Of a stretch of DNA of 22,009 nt, positions 14,986-22,009 are shown one piece after another (position 1 is the stretch's first letter; each line of letters begins with the position of its first letter). The DNA lies in assembly GCA_002403855.1 (NCBI GenBank), contig DHIO01000032.1, positions 29,146 to 51,154 of the forward strand. Reading direction: 5' to 3'. The stretch is from Acidimicrobiia bacterium UBA4744. Its GTDB lineage: Bacteria; Actinomycetota; Acidimicrobiia; Spongiisociales; UBA4744. A program made the translations under genes and the position numbers. Below the pieces are notes generated by a model, which was not told where the DNA came from, made no database searches, and saw nothing but the letters and a program-made list of their open reading frames with translations.

Positions 14986-16917
14986 ATGTCACGCAAACTC
15001 CGCTATCTCCTCATCGCGCCTGCCGTTCTCGTGGGCCTGTTTCTGCTGGTCGCCGTGGCGTTTGGTATCGATCGAGCCTTGCATTCCGACGAGGTGCTTC
15101 GCGGCGTAGTGGTGGGAGAAGTCGACGTGTCCGGAATGGACTCGAACGAGGGGCGCGCCGCCCTGCAGGCCTTCGAGGACGAACTCGTCACCACCCCGGC
15201 CCTGTTTCGGCTCAACGGCAGCACGCTGACCCTCGATCCGGTCTCGGTCGGCTTCTCGGTCGATGAGGCGGTCGCCGCCGATGCGGCGATGGAAGTTGGC
15301 CGTTCGGGATCGATCTTCGAGCAATTCGGGTGGTGGTGGAGCCATCTCTTCGACGACGAGGTCCTGGAGTTGCCGGCCGCGCTCGACGAAGAGGCGTTTG
15401 AGAAGATCGCCGAAGACTGGTCGAAGGAATACATCTCCGATCCCCCATTCGATGGAGCCATCAGGGTGGAAGGAGTGACCCCGGTGGCGGAGTACCCCAG
15501 AGCCGGACGCCAGGTCGCCACCGAGTCGGCCCGCGCTACGGTGCTGAAGACGCTCGCCGTCCGAGATCGTGAGGTTGTCGAACTCGAGGTCGGACCCGCC
15601 GCCCCGGCCCTCACCAACGAGGACGTGGACGAGGCACTGTTGACGGCCGAGATCATGCTTTCCGGCGCTGTAGTCCTCTCCCGCCTGGATCCACCCGTAG
15701 CGGCGACCTTCACAGTCGAGGACCTCGCCGGGGCATTTGCCAGCGAGACGGTGACCAACTCCGACGCCCGCCTGGAGGTTGGATTCGACCCCGAAGCAGT
15801 GGAAGAAATCATCGCTCCCCTCCGTCCCGAGCTCGAATTGCCTCCGGTCGACGCAGCGTTGAGGGTCAACGACGATCTCACCGTTTCGGTGGTACCCGGC
15901 ACACCGGGAACGCGCATCGATGCGGAGCTGACGGCTGCGGCTCTCGAAGGCGCCGCCATGGTCGTGTCCCGGCAAGGGACCCTTCCGTTCGAGGACGGGG
16001 CGGACCCGGAGTTCACGACTGAAGACGCCGAGGAGCTGGATATCAGGCACCTCGTGTCGAGGTTCACCACCTACCACGCGTGTTGTGAGAGCCGGGTAGA
16101 CAACATCCAACTCTTTGCCGATGTCGTCGACGGAACCATCGTCGAATCCGGCGAGACGCTCTCGCTCAACGACCTGGTCGGCGAGCGGACCGAGGAACGC
16201 GGTTTCAAGCCTGCCGGGACAATCATCAGGGGTGAGATCGTCGACACGGTGGGGGGCGGCGTCAGCCAGTTCGCTACCACGTTCTACAACGCGGTGTTCT
16301 GGGGAGGTTACGAGGACGTCACTCACACCCCACACAGCTACTACTTCTCGCGGTATCCCGAGGGCATCGAAGCCACGATCTCGTGGCCGGTCCCCAATCT
16401 CGAGTTTCGCAACAACCGCGACTCGGCGATCCTGATCCGAACTTCGTACACCGGCACGTCGATCACAGTGAGCTTCTTTGGCAACAACGGGGGCCGGATG
16501 GTGGTCGGTGAGCAAAGCGGCGGTATCACCCGGATGACGGCAGCCACCGAGGGTGACGACACGGCGTACGTGGTGGAAGGAGAGGTATCGGGTCGCTACG
16601 CGAACACGCAGGCACCGATCGAGTACATCGCCAACGAAGCGATCAAGCCCGGTGAGGAGCTGGTCGTCGAAAGAGGCCGCGACGGATGGTCGGTTACCGT
16701 TACCCGAATCATCACCTATCCGGACCGCACCGTGGAGGAGCGTGAATGGCCGGTGCGGTATCGCACACAAGCCCGCGAGATCGAGGTTCATCCGTGCACG
16801 CTCCCCGCCGATCACCCGGCGTACGTCGAAGAGTGTCCTGTTGAGGAGACCACCACCACCGAGAGTACGACGACCTCCACGGACACCACCACAACAACAG
16901 AAGCAGGCGGCGATTAG
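14986..16917 (+). CDS. Membrane-anchored VanW/YoaR-family envelope protein
   Basis: A 643-residue protein. The start MSRKLRYLLIAPAVLVGLF is a basic N-terminus plus one hydrophobic segment (about 7-28), a signal anchor or signal peptide, so the rest should be outside the membrane. Residues about 40-345 contain two repeats of the type seen in YoaR-like putative peptidoglycan-binding domains (first repeat VDVSGMDSNEGRAAL). A VanW domain follows: HACCESRVDN with C366 and C367, GETLSLNDLVGERTEERGF, the signature VGGGVSQFATTFYNAVF from V422, and HTPHSYYFSRYPEG. A G5-like beta region then leads to a tail of about 22 residues rich in Thr, Glu and Ser. VanW proteins are linked to glycopeptide resistance clusters, but their biochemical role is unclear. 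ATG 14986 is chosen because the upstream extension has no membrane-segment logic and overlaps the divergent gene. Confidence 0.88.
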   Translation: MSRKLRYLLIAPAVLVGLFLLVAVAFGIDRALHSDEVLRGVVVGEVDVSGMDSNEGRAALQAFEDELVTTPALFRLNGSTLTLDPVSVGFSVDEAVAADAAMEVGRSGSIFEQFGWWWSHLFDDEVLELPAALDEEAFEKIAEDWSKEYISDPPFDGAIRVEGVTPVAEYPRAGRQVATESARATVLKTLAVRDREVVELEVGPAAPALTNEDVDEALLTAEIMLSGAVVLSRLDPPVAATFTVEDLAGAFASETVTNSDARLEVGFDPEAVEEIIAPLRPELELPPVDAALRVNDDLTVSVVPGTPGTRIDAELTAAALEGAAMVVSRQGTLPFEDGADPEFTTEDAEELDIRHLVSRFTTYHACCESRVDNIQLFADVVDGTIVESGETLSLNDLVGERTEERGFKPAGTIIRGEIVDTVGGGVSQFATTFYNAVFWGGYEDVTHTPHSYYFSRYPEGIEATISWPVPNLEFRNNRDSAILIRTSYTGTSITVSFFGNNGGRMVVGEQSGGITRMTAATEGDDTAYVVEGEVSGRYANTQAPIEYIANEAIKPGEELVVERGRDGWSVTVTRIITYPDRTVEEREWPVRYRTQAREIEVHPCTLPADHPAYVEECPVEETTTTESTTTSTDTTTTTEAGGD

Positions 16918-16936
16918 CCATCAGGAGTGGGGCTTC

Positions 16937-17263
16937 TCAGTCGGGTGCTTCCCCGGTCCCTCCCCGGTTTTCCTCGTAGAAGACGAAGAAATCGCGAATA
17001 GCCTCCGTCACGGCAGCCAAGCTCGACTCGCCCCACCCGCCGGTCCGCCGGACCGTCACTTGATTCGACAGAACGAACACGTGGAGGATGGCGGCATCAC
17101 TCTCAAAAATCCTGGCGGCGAGAGCAGCGGCGGTCGTCGTTCCGTCCCCGGCTTCCGTCACAGACGTGAACCGATGGCCGTCCTGTCCGGTAACACTCCG
17201 GTCCGTATCGAAGAGGGCGACTTCCCCCAGCACTGCTCTGCTGACTTCGATCGTTTGCCCCAT
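16937..17263 (-). CDS. Small Nfu_N-like protein
   Basis: A 108-residue protein. Its second half, AALAARIFESDAAILHVFVL, then NQVTVRR, GGWGESSLAAVTEAI and RDFF, resembles the N-terminal domain of Nfu-type Fe-S scaffold proteins (Nfu_N: SPLAxxLF, GVxxVF, FITVTK, W, a helix ending in EFF). The C-terminal CxxC NifU domain that binds the cluster in full Nfu proteins is absent, and the protein has no cysteine, so it cannot itself hold a cluster in the usual way. ATG 17263 has AGGAG nine bases upstream. The gene lies 35 bp behind pyruvate kinase on the same strand and is probably cotranscribed with it. The function is unknown and the family assignment is by eye, so moderately sure. Confidence 0.6.
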   Translation of the reverse strand: MGQTIEVSRAVLGEVALFDTDRSVTGQDGHRFTSVTEAGDGTTTAAALAARIFESDAAILHVFVLSNQVTVRRTGGWGESSLAAVTEAIRDFFVFYEENRGGTGEAPD

Positions 17264-17298
17264 GCCGTGCTGCTCCTGCGCTTCTCGTCCGCACGACT

Positions 17299-18747
17299 CT
17301 AGTGCCGCGGAAGGTCAAGGTCCTTCGGGGCTCCCGCCTCGCCTATGGTGTGCAGCTTCATGAGGTTGGTGGAGGCTCGCTGGTTGGGCGGAATCCCGGC
17401 CACCATCACGACTCCATCCCCGTCGGCGCAGGCATCCATTCGGATCAGAATCTCTTCCGCCGTCGAGATCATGACGTCGGTGTGATCGAGACGAACGAAA
17501 TCGTTCGGAATCACTCCCCAGTAGAGCGCCATCCGACGGAGGGTTGACGGCTCAGGCGTGAATGCCATGATCTCGGCGGTCGGCCGGTACTTGGAAAGCA
17601 GCAGCGCGGTGTTGCCTGTCTCGGTGAAGGCCACAATGGTCCCAAGGCCGAGGTCCGACGCTGCTTCGACCGCAGCCTTGGCAGTCGCCGATGCGAACGT
17701 CGGATGCCTCTCCATGAACGCTGCGCTTGCCTCGACTGTGGAACCAGGCCCCTTCTCGGCCTCGCGGCAGATGGTGTTCATCGCCTCCACCGTGCGGACC
17801 GGGTGCTTCCCGATCGCCGTTTCGCCACTCAGCATCACCGCATCGGTCCCGTTGAGGACCGCGTTGGCCACATCGGTGACCTCGGCCCTGGTCGGGCGAA
17901 CCGAGGTGGTCATCGATTCCAGCATCTCGGTGGCAGTTATCGATACCAGGCCGGCTTGGTTGGTACGGGCGAGGATATCGCGTTGCACGGCCGGGATCTG
18001 CTCGAGAGGGAGATGTACGCCTAGATCACCACGAGCCACCATGATCCCCTGAGCCACGTCCACTATCGAGTCGAGATTCCGATAGGCGGCGGCCAGTTCG
18101 ATCTTGGCGATGACAGGCGTCGATCCTCCGGCCAGGTCCGCCACCTCCTTGATTTCGTCGCCAGCCTGCACAAACGAGGCGGCTACGAAGTCCACACCGA
18201 GTTGTTTCCCGAATTCCAGATCCTGCCGGTCCTTCTCCGTAGTCGCACCCACCCTCAGCCTCGACCTGGGGAAGGCAACTCCGCTGCGATCGGCCACTAC
18301 GGCGGACTGGACTGCCTCGGCAGTCAAACCGTCCTCATCCTTGGCAACGACCTCGAGACGAAGCAAGCCGTCGGCGAGGACGATGAGATCGCCGGCGTTC
18401 ACATCGTCGAGGAGATAGCCGTACTCGATCAGGATCTGGCCGGGATGGGCCGGGCCCCGGCCCGCCCGCACCCGAAACCTGTCCCCGGGGTTCACCTCGA
18501 CCGACCCACCGGCGAAGGAGCCCGTCCTGATCTTCGGTCCCTGGATGTCCTGGAGGATCGCTATCGGCCGGTTCAAGGCCGCCGAAGCCTGCCGTACCCA
18601 CTCGGCGTACCGCTGATGGTCGTCATGGGTGCCGTGCGAGAAGTTGAGCCTCGCGACGTCCATGCCGGCGGCAACCAGCGACTCCACGACACCTGCTGAA
18701 GAGATCGCCGGTCCCATCGTGGCGATGATCTTGGTGTGGCGGCCCAT
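17299..18747 (-). CDS. pyk: Pyruvate kinase, predicted K+-independent type
   Basis: A 482-residue protein of usual length that converts phosphoenolpyruvate and ADP to pyruvate and ATP in glycolysis. It shows MGRHTKIIATMGPA, VARLNFSHG with R33, DIQGPKIRTG, VIAKIELA with the catalytic lysine, MVARGDLGV, and ATEMLESM followed by PTRAEVTDVANAV. K72 (GPKIR) occupies the site equivalent to muscle-enzyme Glu117. A lysine there is the known marker of K+-independent pyruvate kinases, so that is the prediction. The C-terminal allosteric-type domain (about 350-482) is present. The start is ATG 18747, backed by TACGCT seven bases upstream. A longer frame to 19200 would run antisense through the polymerase gene. 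An Nfu_N-like gene follows 35 bp downstream, probably in the same transcript. Confidence 0.95.
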   Translation of the reverse strand: MGRHTKIIATMGPAISSAGVVESLVAAGMDVARLNFSHGTHDDHQRYAEWVRQASAALNRPIAILQDIQGPKIRTGSFAGGSVEVNPGDRFRVRAGRGPAHPGQILIEYGYLLDDVNAGDLIVLADGLLRLEVVAKDEDGLTAEAVQSAVVADRSGVAFPRSRLRVGATTEKDRQDLEFGKQLGVDFVAASFVQAGDEIKEVADLAGGSTPVIAKIELAAAYRNLDSIVDVAQGIMVARGDLGVHLPLEQIPAVQRDILARTNQAGLVSITATEMLESMTTSVRPTRAEVTDVANAVLNGTDAVMLSGETAIGKHPVRTVEAMNTICREAEKGPGSTVEASAAFMERHPTFASATAKAAVEAASDLGLGTIVAFTETGNTALLLSKYRPTAEIMAFTPEPSTLRRMALYWGVIPNDFVRLDHTDVMISTAEEILIRMDACADGDGVVMVAGIPPNQRASTNLMKLHTIGEAGAPKDLDLPRH

Positions 18748-18760
18748 GGCGACCAGCGTA
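18745..18760 (-). promoter_or_regulatory. Leaderless promoter/start of pyruvate kinase
   Basis: On the minus strand TACGCT (18755-18760), seven bases, then ATG at 18747, with no Shine-Dalgarno. It lies back-to-back with the polymerase gene promoter in a 78-bp divergent region. Confidence 0.5.
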
Positions 18761-18812
18761 GGCACTCGATGAAGACGGGGCCAGGAACTGGAACGATCAG
18801 TGATGGCTTCCG

Positions 18813-18828
18813 TATCCTGGGGACCGTG
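18813..18828 (+). promoter_or_regulatory. Leaderless promoter/start of the LigD-type polymerase gene
   Basis: TATCCT at 18813-18818, seven bases, then GTG at 18826. This decides the start against in-frame ATGs at 18736 and 18769, which lie upstream of the predicted transcription start. Confidence 0.5.
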
Positions 18829-19818
18829 GCGATCGACGAAACCACCGTTGAAGCCGCCGGTCGGACCATCCGGATCACCAGTCCCGACAAGGTCATGTTC
18901 CCGGACCGGGGGTGGACGAAGCTCAACGTCGTCGAGCACTACTTGATGTGCGCTGAAGGAGCCCTGCGGGGGGTCTTCAATCGACCGAGCCTCCTCAAGC
19001 GATGGAACGGTGGAGTCACTCAACGTCCACTGTTCGTGAAACGGCCCAAGGGAGCCCACAACCTGGTTGACGTCACATTCCCGTCGGCGCGCCCCGGCAA
19101 GATGTTTGCCCCTTGCGACGAAGGGGACGTCCTCTGGATGGCGCAGATGAATTGCCTTGATCTGAACCCGTGGAATGCCCGAGCCGATGATCTCTCCCAC
19201 CCGGATGAGCTCCGCATCGACCTAGACCCAACCGAAGGTCACGACTTCGAAGCCGCCCGAGACGTGGCCTTTGCCGTCAAAGGACTCCTGGACGAACTCG
19301 ATCTGGTGGGCTGGCCGAAAACCTCCGGCAATCGCGGGCTCCACATCTACATCAGGCTCGTCAGAGAGTGGGACTTCTTCCAGGTGCGCAGAGCCGCTTT
19401 GGCTCTGGCGCGAGAAATCGAACGACGCCATGAACTGGCCACCACCGCATGGTGGAAGGAAGAGCGGGACGGCGTCTTCATCGATTTCAACCAGAATGCC
19501 TGGGACAAGACGATCGCCAGCGCCTACAGCATCCGACACACTGGGCTCGTGTCGACCCCGTTCACCTGGGCCGAGCTCCGCACCATCGACCACCGGGCCA
19601 TGGATCTGATGAGCTTTCGTGATCGCTGGTCCGACGTCGGAGATCTCACCAACGGGATCGATGAGGCCGCCGGTCGTTTGGAAGGGCTGCTGGACATGGT
19701 GGCAGCCGACGAAACGCAGGGCATCGGCGATGCTCCCTGGCCGCCCCACTACCCGAAGATGCCGGGCGAACCACCCCGAGTGCAGCCTTCGAAGATGCGC
19801 AAGGAGAACTGGAAGTGA
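18826..19818 (+). CDS. Stand-alone LigD-type polymerase (archaeo-eukaryotic primase fold)
   Basis: A 330-residue protein covering only the polymerase domain of bacterial LigD. It opens with GRTIRITSPDKVMFP, the usual start of the domain, and has YPFV-region equivalents RPLFVKRPKGAH. The metal-binding pair D132 and D134 lies in IDLDPTEG, the SGNRGLHIY motif carries H173, and the third aspartate D220 lies in FIDFNQN. All catalytic acids are kept. Such polymerases add nucleotides, often ribonucleotides, during end joining or base-excision gap filling. The usual nuclease and ligase domains of LigD are absent; a LigC-type ligase is encoded convergently just downstream. No Ku gene is in this window. 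GTG 18826 is selected from the leaderless -10 spacing and the domain start. Confidence 0.9.
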   Translation: MAIDETTVEAAGRTIRITSPDKVMFPDRGWTKLNVVEHYLMCAEGALRGVFNRPSLLKRWNGGVTQRPLFVKRPKGAHNLVDVTFPSARPGKMFAPCDEGDVLWMAQMNCLDLNPWNARADDLSHPDELRIDLDPTEGHDFEAARDVAFAVKGLLDELDLVGWPKTSGNRGLHIYIRLVREWDFFQVRRAALALAREIERRHELATTAWWKEERDGVFIDFNQNAWDKTIASAYSIRHTGLVSTPFTWAELRTIDHRAMDLMSFRDRWSDVGDLTNGIDEAAGRLEGLLDMVAADETQGIGDAPWPPHYPKMPGEPPRVQPSKMRKENWK

Positions 19819-19842
19819 GGCCGGGCGAGCTCCGGCCGGTTT
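19819..19842. terminator. Candidate terminator after the polymerase gene
   Basis: GGCCGG (19819-19824) and CCGGCC (19832-19837) form a 6-bp stem with a 7-base loop right after the stop codon, followed by GGTTT. The T-run is short. It lies in the 80-bp gap between convergent genes. Confidence 0.4.
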
Positions 19843-19898
19843 CGAAATGCAGTTGTCGGTTGTAGGCAACCTGCCCACCGAGAGGGCCGCCCGACTGA

Positions 19899-20936
19899 CT
19901 ACTGATCACCGACCACTTCTGAGAACCCGACCCCCTCTGGCCTGACCAGCTGGTCCATGGTGCACTCTTCGGCCGGTTTGTCGAACCGCCACCGTTCGAA
20001 ACGGGTGGCGTGGCGAAATCGACCCTTTTCGAGCTGGTCGTAACTGACCTGCACCACCACGCCGGGTTCGACCGGGATCCAGGAGAGGTCTTTACCGGCC
20101 GACCACCGGCTCTCCTGGCCGGGCACCCGCACGTAGTCCCCTCCTCCGAAGCTGTCGTCGGAGCGGATTTGCTCGAGTTGTTCGAGAACTGCAAGCCGGT
20201 CCTGATCGCTGAACCCGGAACAATGACCTATGAAGTGCAGCTCACCGTCGACGTTGTAGAGACCCAGAAGGATCGACCCGATCCTGTCACCGTCCTTGTG
20301 GAGCCGGTAGCCCCCAACCACGCAGTCGGCATCACGCCGGTGTTTCCACTTGATCCACTCCCGCTTGTCCTCCTTGTAGCCGCCGCCGGATTGCTTGCAG
20401 ATGATGCCGTCACACCCGGCCGCCTCATACTCGGTGAACCAGCGCGTCGCCTCGGCGAGGTCATCGGTGACGGGAGTGAGATGCCACGGGTACTCCAAAT
20501 CGGCGAACAACGCTTCCAGTTTGCGGCGCCGCTCCACATACGGCACACGCCGCAGGTCTTCTCCCCTATCTGCCAGAAGGTCGAACGCCACCAGTTCGGC
20601 GGGCGTCTCGCTTGCCAGGAGAGCCACTCTCGAAGCCGCCGGGTGAATCCGCAGCTGCAGCGCGTCAAAATCGGTCGCATCATCGATGACCACGACTACC
20701 TCGCCGTCCACCACGGTCCCGGGGGGAAGCTGATCGAGCGCCGGTTGCAGCTCCGGGAGGTAACGTAACAACGGTTTGCCGTTCCGGCTGTCTAGATGCG
20801 GAGTGGTTCCCCCCCAGGCGAGCGCCCTGAAACCGTCCCATTTTGGCTCGTATACCCACCCGGGCGGTTGGGAAGGGGTTTCCCGCACCCGCGCCTTCAT
20901 CGGCTTGATCGGCGGTGGGAACGGGGGTTCGATCAT
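19899..20936 (-). CDS. ATP-dependent DNA ligase, LigC type
   Basis: A 345-residue ligase. Motif I is EPKWDGFR with the nucleotidyl-accepting lysine K32. Further motifs are VDGEVVVV (III-like), ELVAFDLLAD (IIIa), CDGIICKQ (IV) and EWIKWKHRRDADCVVGGY (V). A C-terminal OB-fold region (about 215-330) follows with PGVVVQVSYD. Size and the opening PPIKPMKARV fit actinobacterial LigC, which seals nicks in backup repair and end joining, rather than replicative NAD-dependent LigA. The ATG at 20936 overlaps the stop of the upstream oxidoreductase gene in an ATGA, so the two are translationally coupled; the longer frame to 21257 would lie inside that gene. It converges with the LigD-type polymerase gene, and the two products are plausible partners. 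Confidence 0.92.
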   Translation of the reverse strand: MIEPPFPPPIKPMKARVRETPSQPPGWVYEPKWDGFRALAWGGTTPHLDSRNGKPLLRYLPELQPALDQLPPGTVVDGEVVVVIDDATDFDALQLRIHPAASRVALLASETPAELVAFDLLADRGEDLRRVPYVERRRKLEALFADLEYPWHLTPVTDDLAEATRWFTEYEAAGCDGIICKQSGGGYKEDKREWIKWKHRRDADCVVGGYRLHKDGDRIGSILLGLYNVDGELHFIGHCSGFSDQDRLAVLEQLEQIRSDDSFGGGDYVRVPGQESRWSAGKDLSWIPVEPGVVVQVSYDQLEKGRFRHATRFERWRFDKPAEECTMDQLVRPEGVGFSEVVGDQ

Positions 20937-21916
20937 GACGCCAACGCCGGTACGACCTCGCCGGCGAAGCGTTCCAGCCCCGAGGTGTCGTAGGCCGCCT
21001 CGGCGAAGAAGACAATCCCGTAGGTCATCCCGGCCCGACGCCACGGGCGAAACCTCTCGATGAGTTGGTCGGGTGTTCCGGCAAACTTCCGCCACATGTC
21101 CTCCATGCGTTCGAGCCGCTCGGCTGGAACAAACGGCCGGTAGTGGTCCTTGATCCAGGCGATGCGCTCCTCGACCTCCGGTTCGGTTTCCTCGCAGATC
21201 ACGCTGAAGTTGGCCGAGCGAACAATGGCATCGAAGTCGGTTCCAACCTCTTGGCAATGCTCTTTCAAGATCTCGGATTTGTGGACGAACTCCTCGAAAG
21301 ACTGTCCGAAGTTCGTATGGGAGGCGTAACGGGCGGCAACGTTGAGTGTGAGTTTCTCACCTCCCCCGGCGATCCAGAGTGGGATGTGGGGCTGCTGAAC
21401 GGGTTTGGGGCGACAGATCGCTCCCTTGAGGGTGTAGTGCCTCCCCGCGAAGTCAACTTCCTCCTCGGTCCACATCCGTTGCATGATTTCTACGCCTTCG
21501 CGCAGCATGCCGATCCGGATCGATGGCTTGGGAAATGAGTACCCGTAGCCGTCGTATTCGTGTTCATACCAGCCGGCTCCGATTCCCATCTCGACACGAC
21601 CAGCGGAGATCACATCGATCGAGGCTGCCACCTTGGCGAGGTAGGCAGGAGGACGGTACGAGTTGCAGGTACACATCTGGCCGAGTCGGACTCGCCTGGT
21701 CGTAGCGGCCAGGGCGGCCATCAAGGTCCATGCTTCGTAGGTGACTTCCTGGGTGGGCACCGGAGTCGTATGGAAGTGGTCGTAAACCCACAGCGACTCG
21801 TACCCTGCCTCTTCTATGGAGTTGGCCACACCGAGCATCGTCGGCCAGTGGTCCTCCGTTGTGATGCCAACCAGATCAAGCCGCCAACCCTGCGGCACAA
21901 ACGCCCCAAAGCGCAT
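20933..21916 (-). CDS. LLM-class (luciferase-like) F420-type oxidoreductase
   Basis: A 327-residue TIM-barrel protein of the luciferase-like monooxygenase superfamily. It starts MRFGAFVPQGW, then has AGYESLWVYDHF, a segment starting MCTCNSYRPPAYLAKVA, a DVISAGRVEMGIGAGW stretch that is highly typical of actinobacterial F420-dependent members, MWTEEEVDFAGRHY and IPLWIAGGGEKLTL. The cofactor is assumed to be F420 from this subgroup; FMN cannot be ruled out, and the substrate is unknown. The ATG at 21916 is preferred because AAGGGGAG lies just upstream; the frame could extend to a TTG at 21937. It overlaps the DNA ligase gene by 4 bp downstream. A TAGTCT box at 21938-21943 might serve as its -10 and overlaps the stop of the preceding gene. 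Confidence 0.88.
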   Translation of the reverse strand: MRFGAFVPQGWRLDLVGITTEDHWPTMLGVANSIEEAGYESLWVYDHFHTTPVPTQEVTYEAWTLMAALAATTRRVRLGQMCTCNSYRPPAYLAKVAASIDVISAGRVEMGIGAGWYEHEYDGYGYSFPKPSIRIGMLREGVEIMQRMWTEEEVDFAGRHYTLKGAICRPKPVQQPHIPLWIAGGGEKLTLNVAARYASHTNFGQSFEEFVHKSEILKEHCQEVGTDFDAIVRSANFSVICEETEPEVEERIAWIKDHYRPFVPAERLERMEDMWRKFAGTPDQLIERFRPWRRAGMTYGIVFFAEAAYDTSGLERFAGEVVPALAS

Positions 21917-21940
21917 ATCTCCCCTTCCGCCGATCAAAGA

Positions 21941-22009
21941 CTAGAAGGTTGGTGTGGTCCTCAGGATCGCAGCCGTGTCCTCCCGAACTTGCGTGAGAAA
22001 CCTGCGGAT
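21941..22009 (-). CDS. Possible C-terminus of an unknown protein (cut by window edge)
   Basis: The minus strand is open from the right edge for 22 codons to TAG at 21941-21943, ending DTAAILRTTPTF. The stretch lies just upstream of the oxidoreductase gene on the same strand with a 24-bp gap, as an upstream operon member would. It is too short to identify; chance is a real alternative. Confidence 0.35.
   Translation of the reverse strand: MRRFLTQVREDTAAILRTTPTF

Noticed and set aside
14989..16815. 608-codon minus-strand frame
   Set aside because: It is antisense to the VanW-family gene, which has unmistakable motifs and a membrane anchor. The minus product shows no domain logic.
1..22009. 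CRISPR array, IS element, prophage or other mobile DNA
   Set aside because: No spaced repeats, transposase, integrase or phage genes were seen. The Cas4-like protein has no cas neighbours.

Overview
The window is GC-rich, densely coded DNA that looks like an actinobacterial chromosome. The supporting signs are a mycobacterial-type SerC, an F420-type luciferase-like oxidoreductase, LigC- and LigD-type repair enzymes, a dynamin-like GTPase pair, and many genes with a TANNNT box 6-7 nt before an ATG/GTG and no Shine-Dalgarno. The Thr/Glu/Ser-rich tail on the VanW-family protein recalls Acidimicrobiia-like lineages, but the exact class is inferred, not shown. No rRNA, tRNA, IS element, CRISPR array or prophage gene was seen. 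It looks like a core/housekeeping region with several odd genes rather than an island. No gap without a gene exceeds 300 bases; the longest are 1800-2067 and 9225-9459.

Layout, left to right. (1) 1-1799: a truncated phosphoserine aminotransferase (minus) diverges from a class I aspartate-type aminotransferase (plus). (2) 2068-4485: a zinc-type alcohol dehydrogenase relative with altered catalytic-metal positions, then an Atg22/UMF1-type MFS permease. (3) 4509-5513 (minus): an ADP-ribosylglycohydrolase-fold protein whose metal-binding acids appear to be lost. (4) 5617-8379 (plus): a 920-residue fusion of a YegS/diacylglycerol-kinase-type lipid kinase and a long-chain acyl-CoA-ligase-type adenylation module. 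It overlaps tail-to-tail with an eIF2B/IF-2B-family protein (8367-9224, minus). (5) 9460-12781 (minus): two dynamin-like, membrane-associated GTPases joined by an 11-bp overlap. They diverge from a coiled-coil protein with a central PD-(D/E)xK-like domain (12846-14111), which converges on a RecB/Cas4-like PD-(D/E)xK protein with four putative Fe-S cysteines (14139-14909, minus). (6) 14986-16917: a membrane-anchored VanW/YoaR-family envelope protein. (7) 16937-18747 (minus): pyruvate kinase followed by a small Nfu_N-like protein. (8) 18826-21916: a stand-alone LigD-type polymerase converging on a LigC-type ATP-dependent DNA ligase, which is translationally coupled to an LLM-class F420-type oxidoreductase. 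A short open end at the right edge is probably the C-terminus of another minus-strand gene.

Four points deserve most attention: the lipid-kinase/acyl-ligase fusion, whose ligase lacks two core lysines; the GTPase pair with two neighbouring nuclease-fold proteins, a possible membrane/DNA system; the apparently inactive ADP-ribosylglycohydrolase; and the repeated leaderless start architecture, which also fixes several start codons. Repair polymerase and ligase as separate neighbouring genes suggest an NHEJ-like or gap-filling repair capacity, though no Ku gene is in view.
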